Source of the DNA: Ailurus styani
Lineage: Eukaryota; Chordata; Mammalia; Carnivora; Ailuridae
Length of the DNA stretch: 64,000 nucleotides
Assembly: GCA_002007465.1 (NCBI GenBank)
Contig: LNAC01000374.1
Span: forward strand, 1,455,637-1,519,636
Reading direction: 5' to 3'
The notes below the pieces were generated by a model. It had not been told where the DNA came from and made no database searches. It saw nothing but the letters and a program-made list of their open reading frames with translations. Below are positions 12,395-25,084 of the stretch, piece by piece. Numbering within the stretch: the stretch's first letter is position 1; each line of letters begins with the position of its first letter. A program made the translations under genes and the position numbers.

Positions 12395-12785
12395 TGTTCT
12401 TGGTTTGGGGGAATCTATGGAAACTCTTACACTATTATAAACAATACTTTAGTGAGTATACTTATATTAACATCATTGTGCATATTCATATTTATTTACT
12501 AGATATATTTCTAGAAGTCATTGTTTGTGGTGTCTTTTGATAATTGGAACATTTTATCTTGAGCTCTACATTCTGTTCTACTGATTTTTTTTGTTGTTGT
12601 TCCTCACCTTAGCATCATCACCAGCTCTCATAATTACCCTGGATTTATATTTAGGCTTGACATCTGCTAAGACAGATTTATCAAAACTTCTCAATTAAAT
12701 TGTCTTAGATGTTCTTGAACCTTATCTATTTGATATGAATTTTAGCACCAGCCTCTCAGATTCCACAAAAAGTTCTATGACCCTC
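12395..12785 (-). mobile_element. ancient L1 (L1M) ORF2 fragment, minus strand
   Basis: ctattataaacaatacttta, then atttactagatatatttcta, then tctgttctactgattttttt, ending in tgaattttagcaccagcctc, follows in order the antisense of the L1 ORF2 3' half. It is heavily diverged with no open frame left. Confidence 0.6.
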
Positions 12786-13222
12786 CACCCCACTCCTTGC
12801 CATTAGCATTATCTGCTCACTGGGAAACTGTCAATCACTGGAGAAACACGACATGGGGAAGCTGATGGAGCAGTGGCAATGTCCACTTCAATCTCTGCAA
12901 AGATCAAGAGGGCTGCTAAACAACATTCTATACTGTACACTGATATGGATGATGAAGATTGGCCTGAACTGCTAACTTGTCTTGGTAGTATAACCTAGAG
13001 TATATACTAAGATAACAATGAATGACTTTTCTGCTCTTCTCTTATTGTCTCCTACCAATTTGAGGGCAGTTTGGACATATGGTAGAATTGTATAAAAATA
13101 ACTTTGATTTAATCCAGGAATTACTCTGTATGCTAGAATTGTATTGTAAAAAAGCACCTGCTGAGTCTGGACAATTTTACATTTAAATATGAATTGGCCA
13201 AAAAATTGATGAATAACTTAAA
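12786..13222. other. unassigned DNA
   Basis: No gene or repeat recognised before the SINE at 13234. Confidence 0.4.
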
Positions 13223-13428
13223 AAAAAAAGTTCGGGACGTCTGGGTGGCTCAGTTAGTTAAGCAGCTGCCTTTGGCTCAGGTCATGATCCCAGCGTCCTG
13301 GGATTGAGTCCCAGGATTGGGCTCCTTGGTTGGCAGGGAGCCTGCTTCTCCCTCTGCTTGCCACTCTGCCTGCTTGTGCTCTCTCTCTCTCTCTGACAAA
13401 TAAATAAATAAAATCTTAAAAAAAGTTC
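13223..13428 (+). mobile_element. CAN-SINE (intermediate type)
   Basis: The body spans about 13234-13417. The A box lies in gtggctcagttagttaagca and the B box in gggattgagtcc. A (CT)n run and a gacaaataaataaataaaat tail follow. Flanks aaaaaaagttc occur at 13223-13233 and 13418-13428. The head cagctgcctttggctcaggt marks a subfamily shared with the copy at 45012. Confidence 0.93.
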
Positions 13429-14125
13429 TATGAGATTTTGTTTGGTAATGCATGAAATTTAAATATAAATTAAGGATGATTGATATTTTTATGAAGTTTC
13501 ATATATAAGAATATATTTTTTCCATTTAAACAACCTTTTTTGTGACCTTCAGTAATATTTTAAAAATGTTTTCTAAAGCTCATAAAAGTGTCCTGTCAGT
13601 TTTTTTCCCTAAGTACCTTATAGGTTACAAGCGGACAAAATAGCAATGTTTATATGAGAAAAAGCTAATAGTGGACACAGATTTCCTGATCCCTTTCTAG
13701 AACGCACAATTTACCACATTTTGAGCCTTTAGGAAGGTATCATTATATTTAAGTATTAAGAAGTAGGTAAGATGAGGCAGAGGATATTTTAATTCGGGTA
13801 GTATAGAATTGAAGTCATCAATGATATCATAAAAATAAAAAGTGCTTTCCTTTGTACTATATTTGCACAGGCCTCACAAAGACAAATGTGAAAATCTTGT
13901 TAAACGTTGTTCACTTTGTGACTTTGCTATGTGGCTTAACCCGGTAGTGATGTCTGGTCAAAAATTAAAAAAAAGAAAAGAAAAGAAAGGTAGTTCATGA
14001 ACTGCCAGTATCACTCTTTATTAAGCTAATCTATAGTTCTGAGAGCTATTTCACTATGTAATGTGACAAAGATCTCACCTCAGAAAGACAGAATAAACTT
14101 TTGTGTTATGGATTCAGTGGCTCCT
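13429..14125. other. unassigned AT-rich DNA
   Basis: No gene recognised. An impure (AAAAG)n run lies at about 13966-13990. Confidence 0.4.
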
Positions 14126-14129
14126 TCAA

Positions 14130-14876
14130 AAACATTAATTCAGTGCTGTAATCCAGGCACAGTACCAGGTGCTTAGGGTGCAAAGATAAGTATGACACAG
14201 TCACCATCTGCAAAGATCTGACAAATAAAACATGTAAGTATGCAGTAATGAGTTATTGGAGCAGTGGGAGCCATATGTACAGGGCACAGTGGGTATTAAC
14301 AGAAATGGATGATCACTTCTACTCTAGATTACCTTAGCAGTTGTGAGTAAATTTAGTTCTCAGATAGGTGGCTGTGGGTGAAATGGAACAGGGAGGGAAG
14401 AATTCTATAGGCAAACGATGTAATCTAAACTTGGAAGCATGAAGGGTTCTGGTATATTCAAGAAACTGGTAGCAGTTTTTAAAATATGGAATATAAGATG
14501 AAACAGCTTTAGGGAGAATAAAACTAAAAAGACCAATCAGACCATAGGTGCTTTGTATTCTATTGTATTTTATTCTGGGGATGTGGCTACTGTAGGCAGT
14601 AGAGAAAAACTGAAGGAGAGAACAGCGGTCACACAAAACTCAGTCTGACTAAAATTAGGACACCAGCATCAGGAAGAGTGGAAATTGGGAGGCATTGAGA
14701 CCAGATGATTGCAGTACTGCAAGCAAGAGGTAATGTAGGACTAAAATAAAGCAATAGCAGTGGAGATAGAGAAAAATGGATGGATTGGAGTATTATTAGG
14801 GTGGTGGAATCAATAGGACTTATGGATAGTTTGTATGTGGGGATTAGGGATTTAGGGGCTCAGGAGCAGCTATAAA
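14130..14876 (-). mobile_element. L2 LINE, minus strand
   Basis: Opens with ggcacagtaccaggtgctta and then tgacacagtcaccatctgca, the reverse complement of the L2 3' end. Further right, gagaccagatgattgcagta and gaaaaatggatggattggag match reversed L2 ORF2-proximal sequence in the expected order. It is diverged and partly deleted. Confidence 0.65.
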
Positions 14877-15090
14877 TAAGAGAAAATTCCGGGGTGCCTG
14901 GGTGGCTCAGTGGGTTAAAGCCTCTGCCTTTGGCTCAGGTCATGATCTCAGGGTCCTGGGATCAAGGCCTGCATCGGGTTCTCTGCTCAGCAGGGGGCCT
15001 GCTTCCTCCTCTCTCTCTGCCTACTTGTAATCTCTCTTTCTGTCAAATAAATAAATAAATAAAATCTTTAAAAAAATAAGTGAAAATTCC
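14877..15090 (+). mobile_element. CAN-SINE (mustelid-type) with TSD
   Basis: The body spans 14891-15076. It begins ggggtgcctgggtggctcag and continues tgggttaaagcctctgcctt, the young mustelid-type head. The tail is (aaat)n then aaaatctttaaaaaa. The 14-bp flank at 14877-14890 recurs at 15077-15090 with one mismatch. It has an internal deletion in the pyrimidine-rich part compared with other copies. Confidence 0.96.
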
Positions 15091-15642
15091 TATCTGGTTT
15101 GGGAAATTGGGTGAATTGTAGCTGTCGTAGTTCTAGTCATACAGTATTATTGCTCATCTACCTGGGTAGATTTGCTTTTATGTGATCAATATGAGTTCCA
15201 TTACTTATCAAATAAAATGCAAATTGAATGTAGGTCTTGTCTTGAGATGTTTATTGTAATATATTATGAGAAATTAAATTTTAGAATTTCCACTTGAAAA
15301 AGGTTTCTCAGAACACCTGTGAGTAACAATGAAGTACTATAGCAATTAGTCTGTAACTGTTATGATCTAAAGCATAGATCAATATCAATAGCTTGTTGTC
15401 ATATCTCAACAGACTGCCTCTTTTTAAACATTTGTATTTAACTCTGTCGTCTAGATATAGACTACTCATCTTGGATTCTGGGAATTTTCAGGTCTGGATG
15501 AACAACTGAACTGATTCAGAATTGCATGGAGTAAGATATAATCATTTTTATGTTTTATTTTCTATCCAAAAATTCAATAGGCACTGAAAGAAGAATTTTA
15601 TGTTTACTTGTCAAGCTGAGAAAAATTAACACTTTAGAGTTG
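15091..15642. other. unassigned AT-rich DNA
   Basis: No gene or repeat recognised. Confidence 0.4.
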
Positions 15643-15885
15643 CAAGTCAACTGGATTTTTTAAAAAGATTTATTTGAGAGAGAGAGAGACAGAAAGAGAC
15701 TGAATATGAGTTTGGGCAGAAGCAGTAGGAAAGGGAGAGAGAGAATCTCAAGTAGACTCCTTGCTGAGCATAGAGCCTGACTCAGCGTTCAATCTCAGGA
15801 CCCTGAGATCATGACCTGAGCTGAAACCAAAAATCAGATGCTTAACTGACTAAGCCACTCAGGCTCCCCTCAAGTCTACTGGATT
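15643..15885 (-). mobile_element. CAN-SINE (older type), minus strand, with TSD
   Basis: The body spans 15658-15870, with the T-rich tail on the left and the head on the right (taagccactcaggctcccct). Flanks caagtcaactggatt (15643-15657) and caagtctactggatt (15871-15885) differ at one position. Confidence 0.95.
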
Positions 15886-16330
15886 CTTATGCAGAAGTTC
15901 TTGCATGTACAGCCAATGAAAAATATAGAATTTTTATAGAAAAATTATATATTATATATAAGTAATTAAGGTTATTCAAACAGCAAGCTGCTATGAAAAA
16001 AACCTTCAAAAATGAAGCTGTAAAAAACTTTTAACAATCATTTTAATATGTCATTAGGTATTTGGAAATAATTATATATGGTTTAAAATTAGGGAAATAA
16101 CTTTGAAAAATTAAAACTTAGAGTGTGTTCTTATGTTGAAACATTGATTTAATTATCTCTTTTTGCTTCCAAATATATATGAGTATTACTTTCATTACCT
16201 AGAAAAGAAGTTACTCTAAATGGTACAATGAGTAGTATTTCTCTATTTAACTACTAATTACTTCAGTTAATCAGCTATGGCAGAGTTGGAAAATATATTT
16301 TGAATTTCTTATTTTATATATGTTCTTTTT
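15886..16330. other. unassigned AT-rich DNA
   Basis: Very AT-rich, with no gene or repeat recognised. Confidence 0.4.
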
Positions 16331-16356
16331 TAAGATTTTATTTATTTATTTATTTA

Positions 16357-16389
<33 letters not shown>

Positions 16390-16536
16390 GAGCACAGCAG
16401 GGGGAACAGTAGGCAGAGGGAGAAACAGGCTCCCTGCTTAGCAAGGAGACTGATGTGGGACTGGATCCCAGGACCCTGGGGTCATGACCTGAGCGGAAGG
16501 CAGATGCTTAACTGACTGAGCCACCCAGACATCCCA
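16331..16536 (-). mobile_element. CAN-SINE (intermediate type), minus strand
   Basis: The left end holds ttaagattttatttatttat. An unusually long GA run (about 16360-16392) replaces the usual pyrimidine tract of the other strand. The head at the right is actgactgagccacccagac. I see no clean target duplication. The GA run creates a low-complexity Arg/Glu-rich open frame that is not a gene. Confidence 0.92.
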
Positions 16537-18720
16537 TATTTTTTGTGTATTTTTATCAATGATATAGTAAGATTATTTAGTTCACTTTGTTTCTTTTCTT
16601 TTGTTTCTAGTTTTCTTTTCTTATCGTCTGATTAATGAGAAGATTTTAGTGTTTCATTATCTTTCAAAACTACTCATGCTATTAAATTTTGGAGGTTTTG
16701 AAGGCACTACTTACTATAAGTCTAAACCATAATAGTCACTCATGTAGTAAAAATGGTAAATTTTGATTTGTTAATTTTTTAGTATTCAATATTTATAGCT
16801 TTGGAGGAAGAAGGATCAATGACATTTCTTATTTTGATGGAATAGATTACAGTTGTTACCAGTGTTACTTAACTTCTTGGCTCACTGCTATGTTTTCATT
16901 GTTGTTCAGTTTTAAATTAGTCATGCAATTGAAATAGAATTTGTAAGGATAATAACTGAACGTATTGAAACTTGTGAATAATTTACTTAAAATGTTAAAA
17001 TGGGTTAAATAAAGGTATTTTTTGGCAACATCAATAGGATGTATGAGTTATAAATAATATTTTCAGAATTATAAATTGCAAAAAGACTATGGTTGTGTAC
17101 TAGAGAACAAAAAACGTTAAGAAAGCTGAGAGCCATTGGAAATTATTTCCGTGTTGTATAAAATATGCCATATTTTTACAAAATCTGTTATTTACACTTC
17201 CTCACATTTCATTTGTTATTAGAAAATTTATTAGTATCATCTAGTTAAAAGGACTAGGATTCTACATAAAGATCTACATATAGGGTGGATTGATCTTTCA
17301 TATTATTTTAAAATTCACAGGGTGCTTTTAGTAATGAGTTTAAAAATATTTTCTTCTCTATAGCAAACTTCTGAATTTTTATTGCTCCTGCTTTACACTC
17401 TCCTTCTCCACTCTTAGCTAACTGCTTTGTACCAGAAAGAAACCCATATGTTATAAGACTATTAATATGTTCCTGTTAATATTTCACCAAAGGATCACAT
17501 TTTGTTCTTTGTGTTGGTATAATTTTTAAGCCATTTTGCTATGATGTTAACTACACTGCTCCTAACTCTGAGCCTTAAATAGCTTCATGGTTTGGATATA
17601 TCATTTGGTGAATATGATGATCTCACTTAAAATTTTTGAGTTTCATGCTATTTGATATTATACAAATATCTATCAAAACATGTAATTTGGGATACATTCT
17701 TTCCTTTTGTGTTTTCACATCCCAAGATCTCTTGAATTATTCTTCTTTATATCCTTACATGTTAAAATGTCTGTTATTATAAATTCTATATCGATGATGC
17801 ATGTGTGTATTTATATATATAACATATATATTTTCACAGCAAAATGAACTTTTTTCCCTTTTAGGAGAAAAATGTACTTTCCTAGTGGGTGCACTAAAGC
17901 AACTTTCAGCAGATTTTCAAAGTTGCTGGGCTGATGGAAAAATCACAAACTATATTAGTAGGGGAAAAGGAAAGGTGTTTTTTACTCTCTGCTTGAAAAG
18001 TGACAGAATAAAAGAATCCTTGAGAAATGTGTCAAATAGATCTTTTTTCCTCCTTGTGGAAGAAAAGAGTCTGAAGCTAAAAAGAGAAGGCAGCCTTTGT
18101 GAGTCTTACTTGCAAACTGTGCCAGCCTACCTGAGGTTTTTGTTCATTCTTAACACATGGAACATCTTGAAGTATCTAAGAATATTGAGATAGAGAGCAG
18201 TAGTGGGATTTAAGGTAGAGTATTATTCTAATTATCAGTTCTGAAGTTGAACTTAAGAATTTTTTGGTTGCTTAATAAGTGGTTCAAACTTGTAAATACT
18301 TCCAGCATTTTTAAAAACCCAAAATACATACCTATGTGAAAATCTGATCAATTAGTTGGACTCCATGAGTCCCTTCTCACAGGTTCATGAGTGTGGCAAT
18401 GCTGACTTTATTTGCTTCATGTATTCATCATTTCAGTCTTCTGAAACAATTCAAACTGGCTGTATGTTCTTCTGATACTTTGTAAGAAATGTATGGTTAT
18501 ATACTGAGAGACTCCTGCAAGAATGTTGTTAGCCGTCTTACTCTCTCCCTGAATCTCTTAAAAAATTGGAAACACACTTCATTTCATAAAATTTGCCTCT
18601 CATGTAATCTAATTCAACATAACCTCAATATCTGACGCAATGTGTATGAGCAGTAAGTATTTGGGCCCTAATGACAAGAAATGTACTTGGGGACCCTAAT
18701 GATGAGTTCTGATGAAGAAA
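16537..18720. other. unassigned AT-rich DNA with one 130-codon open frame
   Basis: No repeat family recognised. The longest frame here is 17801-18193 (+), 130 codons. Its product starts with hydrophobic residues from a TA-rich stretch and has Lys/Ser-rich parts. It resembles no family I know, and no splice or promoter context supports it. Confidence 0.4.
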
Positions 18721-18968
18721 GAGAATATTAAGTAGATGTTCAAAAAGATTTTATTTATTTATTTATTTATTTATTTATTTGAGAGAGTGTGTACCCCAGT
18801 GAAAGCATGGGAGTGGGGTGGAGGGAGGGTGGGAAGAGAGGGAGAGGAAGCTGACGCCACCCTGAGTAGGCAGTTGGATGTGGGGCTCCATCCCACAACC
18901 CTGGTGGAAATATAGAGTCAGAAGCTTAAACCACTGAGTTGCCCAGGTGCCCTGAGAATATTTAATAG
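18721..18968 (-). mobile_element. CAN-SINE (older type), minus strand, with TSD
   Basis: The body spans about 18736-18953, with an extended (TTTA)n tail on the left (18746-18780) and the head ending in gttgcccaggtgccct. Flanks gagaatattaagtag (18721-18735) and gagaatatttaatag (18954-18968) are a 15-bp duplication with two mismatches. Confidence 0.94.
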
Positions 18969-20980
18969 CTTTAAATGAATGGATAATTGATTGTAAACCA
19001 TGGGGTTAAAAATTCACATTTATAAAAAATTGGTCCACATATTTTCTTTTTCCTAATTTAGCTTGATTTTTATTTCAAACATTCAGTCAGTCCAGTCAGA
19101 AAACCGTGATCTTGACCAATTTCAGAGTCCTCTACCCAGGATAGATATTTAAATTCTGGGAACAAAATGATAATTACTTAACAGAATTCCTTAAGATTAG
19201 GAGGGTGAAAAGTGAATGTTGCCTGCCCATACAAAAATCTAGTGAGATGTCAGTTGTCCCATTTGAACCTTGATTCTTGATTTCTGAAGATCATGCTGAA
19301 TTGTCCCTTCAGCCTGTCTGCCTGGTCCCTTTATGTCTTGGTGGCATATTTGCTTCTTCTGGGCCCTACTCAGTGACACAAGAATCCTTCCACTGTTTTC
19401 ATGCCTTGTTAGTGACAGGTCCAGTCTACCCAGATACATTGCCCAACCATGCCCCCTTGTGAGGCCTCTTCCCAGGAAAGACACACTGGCTTTCTTTGCT
19501 CTGGGGTCTCACACACTAATCTCTAGTAATACCGTCTTCTTGGGGAGGCAGTTTTCAGAAACTCATCATCTGTGACCCGTATTCATCTATGTTGTCATTC
19601 ATCCCTCCTCTGTCTTTCTTTCCTCTCCCGTCTCTCCACCTCTTGCCTAAGGAATCTCGAAGAAAAAAAAATGCCCTCCTCAAATATATTGTCTTTGCTT
19701 CTTATTCCTCTAAGGAATTTGTTATTTCAAACACAACAGTTAAAAGAATATTAATATTTTCTCTTCCCTGATTTCTGCTCCTCATATCCTTCCTTTGAGA
19801 AAATAAGCAGAAAATAGCCTAGTAGCTTTAATGGGGGGTTGGAGGTGAATTTGGGAAGAGGAGAAAAGTAAATTGCATAGATGAATATTTATAAATATTA
19901 CATTGCTGCAAGAGCAATGAAACTAAGCATTTTGGTATAGTGATATCATAGGAAGAAAACATGTAAACTTTCTATTTGACTGTGAAAGATGGATTATTGA
20001 ATACGTTTATTATCAAGAGATTATGGATCATGGGCATTTATGTTCACAACACCAGGTTAAAAAATTTAAGTGATCAGAATCCCTCCCAAGAAAAATCTAG
20101 AATTCTTTTTAATGCAATAAATTCCATGCTGCTTATATGTGAACAATATATTTAGTCCCATCTGGTGCCACCATAAATTCAAATAAATGGGTGGGGTATT
20201 TTAAAAACACAAACTAAAAATACTATAGTAAAAAAAAATGAGTTCTGCTTAATTTTTATATTAGCCTATTTTTTTTCTACCTTAGAATGATAAGGAAGGT
20301 TACATGTAACTTGTACACAGGTCACCAAATTTGCCCTGTAGGTTATAATCCCACTACCGCCTTGGGAATGAGAAGTCTGCAGACTTGCCTGGCTTTTGAT
20401 ACTTCTTTTTGAACAGCGGTTTCTTTAGCTACAAAAGGCTTTCAAGAGCTCCTCTGGAAACAAACTCCAAAGACAGAATCTTTCAAAATGAACATTCTTG
20501 TCTATCCTAGGGCCAGCCTTTAAGTGAGTAGGCACTGGGGTGCATTGTAAAGAAAAGTGGATTTTTTTTTTTCCTAAGTCCTGATCTGAGGGAAATGAAT
20601 AGACAGAACTCTGATGAAGGCTGAGACAGTGGTGACAGTATTTCGTCATTAGAAGGATGTTAAATGGCATGGAAAGCCTGGTTGTAAATTCACACTGCTA
20701 TTCAGCTCATGTCACTTTGGAAATTATGTGTAAAACCAGCCCTAGATGTTCAAATACATTTTTATACAAGGCAGATCATTACTTGGGATTAATTACAAAG
20801 AAGTGTCCCTTCGGGTGTGAGCAGTACTGGCTTTTCTCTTTAGTGGCTGGCAGGGGGCAGCAGACAACAGGGATAACCTTTACCATACACAAGTAAATTT
20901 AGTTTGCTTGATTAAACTAATTTTTAAATTAGTGATGCCATTCCAGAAATAACTGGTGCCAAGATAGGTCATGGAAGTCT
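18969..20980. other. unassigned DNA
   Basis: No gene or repeat family recognised with confidence. 19240-19640 is less AT-rich and C/T-rich on the plus strand, with overlapping short open frames of 60-81 codons on both strands, none recognisable. Confidence 0.4.
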
Positions 20981-20984
20981 GAGG

Positions 20985-21185
20985 AAAAAATGGCAGGAGG
21001 AGTAGAAAATGAAGGGCCTTGAATGCCACACTAATAATTTTTAGCTTTCTGTGAACAGTCACTGGAGGTTTATAAGGTGAATGACAGGACTATCTGTGGA
21101 TTGTGTATATTAAGATTTGCATTTTAGAAGAATCATTTGAAGACAGTATGAAGTCTTCCCTACTTTGAAGGAGTCAAAGTAGCAA
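20985..21185 (-). mobile_element. L2 LINE fragment, minus strand
   Basis: aatgaagggccttgaatgcc, then ggaggtttataaggtgaatg, then agatttgcattttagaagaa, is reversed L2 sequence in the expected order. Confidence 0.6.
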
Positions 21186-21189
21186 GTAT

Positions 21190-21440
21190 TTTATGTTTAT
21201 TCTTTTTAGGTCTTGTGACAGGTGTTTTACCTACTTAGCTACTTTAATAGTTATTATCCAAGAAGGAGGAAAGTTAAATCATGTACCCAAGGTCAAACAA
21301 AAAGGAAATGACAACTGCTTTTGTTATTATATTATGATGTCTTTTGCTGAAGCCTGGGAGACTAGTTACAAAGGTCCTTCACAAATCCAAATGAATCTAT
21401 TAAGTTCTGGACTTGAATACAGAACAAAGTACAGATTATT
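21190..21440 (-). mobile_element. possible MIR, minus strand, within L2
   Basis: Contains atagttattatccaagaagg and atcatgtacccaaggtcaaa, a weak reversed MIR core. It sits between two minus-strand L2 pieces, so it may have inserted in the L2. Confidence 0.35.
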
Positions 21441-21599
21441 AAAAGAGAATTAGCTGAACTTGGTACATAATTAAATGTAGTGATGAAGTGTCTGGAATTA
21501 CTCCTGGGTTTGTGAATAGGGAAAATGGGTAGATCTCACTGTCAACATACAAGATAAGGGTTGTGAATCATCAGTCCCAGAAGTTTTATTTTGTGTGTG

Positions 21600-22090
21600 G
21601 GTGTGCATGTTGAGAAATTATTTCTATGGGACATATAAGTGAAGATATATAGCAGAATTTTGATAAAGTGGACCCAGAGAGCAGGAGAATATTAGAGACT
21701 GAAGAGAGAGATTTGTGATCCATAAACATGTAAGTGGCAGTTGGAAGGAGACATCATGCATGTAATTGTCCAAGAAGTGAGTGGAGAGAGATGAGACATG
21801 GAGGGCCAAGAACTTGAAGAGATTCTTTCCTGTGTATAAAACTCTCACTTAGTAGCAAGGGAAAATACACCTTTCCATACTCTTTCTGGAGCTTCTGATT
21901 TGTACCCAGGGATTCTGATGCAAATGGACAACACTTTGGGGAACACTTATTGAAGGGATGAACAGCTGGAGTCTGTGAGAGAAGCAGGACTGAAATGGTA
22001 GGAAACGTACCAGGAAGGAGTCAGTCTCAGAAGCCAAGGCAAGAGAAGCTTTAGAGAAGGAAGGCATTATCAGCATTGTGGAAAATTTCA
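21600..22090 (-). mobile_element. L2 LINE fragment, minus strand
   Basis: gactgaagagagagatttgt, then gacatggagggccaagaact, then agaagccaaggcaagagaag, is reversed L2. It probably belongs with 20985-21185. Confidence 0.55.
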
Positions 22091-24875
22091 GAGAGTGTTA
22101 AATTTCAGGGCACTGAGAGGTAACTTAGTACTATTGGGTGTTGCAGGCTGTCAATCTTGTACCCTGTTGGCACAGCCCTATTTCCTTTCATGGCTACAGG
22201 CTTCCCCCACTTCTCTTAATGCAATAAATACTCAAAAAACTTGATTGGGGAGTACTGCCATCATTCTCTATTTCTGGACACTACCTTCCAACTGCGGAAA
22301 CAATTCACTTTTAGCAAAAGTCAGATTGAATGCTATCCAAGGTAAGTCCATAAATAAAAGAGGACTCACCATCAGATTCCATATCTGCTAGATAAGGGCA
22401 CTTTCTCCAGAAGTAGGTGTAGCAGGAATATTGGAAACGACAGGTTTCAGACATTCTTGTATTTTCATATTGAATGTGCTACTTGAATCCAGGAAGTTAC
22501 TTCATTCTCACAATTTTTGTTTTGGCTTCAAGTGTGAGGGTTCTATGTTTTGCTGTATGAAATCATTCTACTATCCTCACTCCTCCCCTCTTCCCAACAC
22601 TCCTGCAGCCTTGTGGAAATCACCCACAGGGATTAGAAGCACTGAAGTGGTTGGCAAACAAACAGTAAATGCTACTCATAAATCTCTAAGTCAAGCCTGA
22701 AGCAAACTCACAGGGAACACCAGAAAATGAATTTTATTTTAAATTGCAATAGGGATCAGCAGATATACCTTGTGATTTCAGGATGATTAAGTGTAGGATT
22801 CAGTTAAGAGGTTTCACCTCTCCAGAAAATATAAGGCAAACAGTCCCATGACTGACCGATATATCTTTGCTGTATTTGGCATAATAAAATGACAGTTCTG
22901 ATCAAGTATTGCTTTAGCAGTTCTGGTACAACTTGACTGAACTGTTTAATTCAGAACACAAGCAAGTCAATTTTGGGTTCAGTGCTTGAGATCTTTTTTT
23001 TTAATGGGTTTAAAATTATTTGTGCGTATTTTTTTTTTGGTAATTCTAAAAGTATTGCCTTTGAAAACTAGAATTGACAAGAACTTTGGGGTTTAGAATC
23101 CTTTTAATATGCTTCTACCACTTTTCCTAATAGAATATGAATTTGATAAACATAGCATATCTAAAACATCTAGATGTAATTTAAAATTTTATTTCTACCA
23201 CTTGTTTTATAATATGTGATTGCCTTGATGCAGAAAATTGATAGGGGCCAAACAATTTATTGCAGGCAATCTGTTAAAAATATCTTGAAGGGTAAGATTA
23301 GAAAACAAATTAAAGGGAAATGTGATCCATGCTTATGGGAGCACAGAGAATTCTTAGTCCATATAGAAGGGTGCTTAGCACCAGCCTTTATTTCTTGATC
23401 ATTACCTTCCCGTGTCTCCTCCTCCACTTTCCTTTCAAGGTTCATTAGGGCAAACATTAATAAATTTTGGCTCCCAACCTTTTTGCCTTTGTACAATCTT
23501 TATGGTTAAAGCCTGTATCCTCCCACTCTTTTAGTGACTTTATATCTTTTACTAAACATTTATTTTTTAAATGTGTATATTGCTGAAATAATTTGTATAT
23601 AAAATTTAAGATCTTTACATTCCAATTAATGCATGTTATATATCAGTAATATGCTTCTTGTGTGTTAAGGAAAAAAATCTATCACTTATAGATCTCTAAG
23701 GAGCACAGTGAGAATAAATAGGTGAGCTCTGGCTTACAAAATAGTGCAGTGACAGCTGCTTTGGACTCATAAATGAGATGTTTGAAAAGGGCATGAATAG
23801 GGCAGGAGAAAAAATACTTTGCTTAGCAACACACCTGTTTTTCTTCTTGTTATAGATTCTTACGAGATGGATTTCTTCAATTAGAACTTGTCTTGCCTCT
23901 TACTCTCCCTCCCATTGAGCTTTCTAACAAAAGCTAAACACCAACATCAAAGGAATGTTGGATTTTGGAGGTGTTTGATATAAAGCAAACGAGGAAAGCA
24001 CCTCTACCAGCTGTATAATTCTTACCTGAAGTGGGAATGTAACAAAAAACATATAGCAATTCTGATCAAGACCATTTATTTGCTTTTGAAATTATGTACA
24101 TTACAAATGCAAAATAGCTATGAAGCATAGCTATATATATATGCTTTTAAGAACAGAAGATTTATGTCTAGTTTCTGGATAAAATTTATTCTTTTTCCCC
24201 TTCATGTACATTACTGGAGTTACAAATTTGTTGAAAAAATTAGTGTACCAGTTTTGGAAGTCTTTTTTTTTTTTCTGAAAAAAAAAGTTAAATTTCAGTA
24301 TTTCTTCAAAACTTAGGACTCAGATGTGTAGGCCCCTTCCTTCAGTGTCTACTGCTGCTTGTTTGTTTGTTTTTAAATTTATCTTTTTTTCACATCTGAG
24401 GGAGTTGGTAACTACAACTTCTCAGAATTAGAGAAAAATTGGCCAGTGTAAGGTAAGATGAAGTGGCTTTATGGTTAGGTGAGAAGAATTGAAGCAGTAG
24501 CCAGAAAGACAACTGTGACTTCACATGACAAAGTGGCATGCTCATTGAAGTGCTATCCTAGAGGAACACTGAAAATCAACTGTGTCAAGAAAGTAAGTTT
24601 TATTTTTCGAACTCCAGTTGACAATGAGATCCTTTACTTCTCTGTAGGAGAGAAGCTGCTGACAGTCATAATTAGCTTACTTATTTTCATATGCTTGAGA
24701 ATAAAAAAACATTGCACCTTGTTACAACCAAAGAAAATGAAGAATGTTTTATCACATGTTTTTAGTGGGGATTTCTAGGAATCCACATATGGAGTGACAC
24801 TATTGGTACAAAGTATATTCAATCAAAAGCTAATGTGTATATACTAGGCTTTCAGTGAGATCATGTTGAAAATTC
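22091..24875. other. unassigned AT-rich DNA
   Basis: No gene, RNA or repeat family recognised. The longest frames are 99 codons at 24479-24778 (+) and 89 codons at 22431-22700 (+). Neither resembles a known protein. Confidence 0.4.
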
Positions 24876-25077
24876 TTTTTTTTTTAAAAGATTTTATTTA
24901 TTTATTTCACAGAGGGAGAGAGATCACAAGGAGGCAGAGAGGCAGGCAGAGAGAAAGAGGGGGAAGCAGGCTCCCCGCTGAGCAGGGAGCCCGATGCGGG
25001 CCTTGATCCCAGGACCCTGAGATCATGACCTGAGCCGAAAGCAGAGGCTTTAACCCACTGAGCCACCCAGGCGCCCC
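24876..25077 (-). mobile_element. CAN-SINE (mustelid-type), minus strand
   Basis: Close to the young consensus. The left end is ttaaaagattttatttattt, the core is gagcccgatgcgggccttga, and the right-hand head is tgagccacccaggcgcccca. I could not settle a target duplication. Confidence 0.95.
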
Positions 25078-25084
25078 AGTTATT

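Noticed and set aside
16300..16515. Open frame with an Arg/Glu-rich repeat product
   Set aside because: The charged run comes from the GA tract of a minus-strand SINE. The frame crosses the SINE boundary and has no independent support.
19239..19575. Overlapping open frames on both strands suggesting an exon
   Set aside because: Frames of 60-81 codons in several phases of the same segment are expected by chance in a stretch of higher GC. No splice-site pair or known protein similarity was found.
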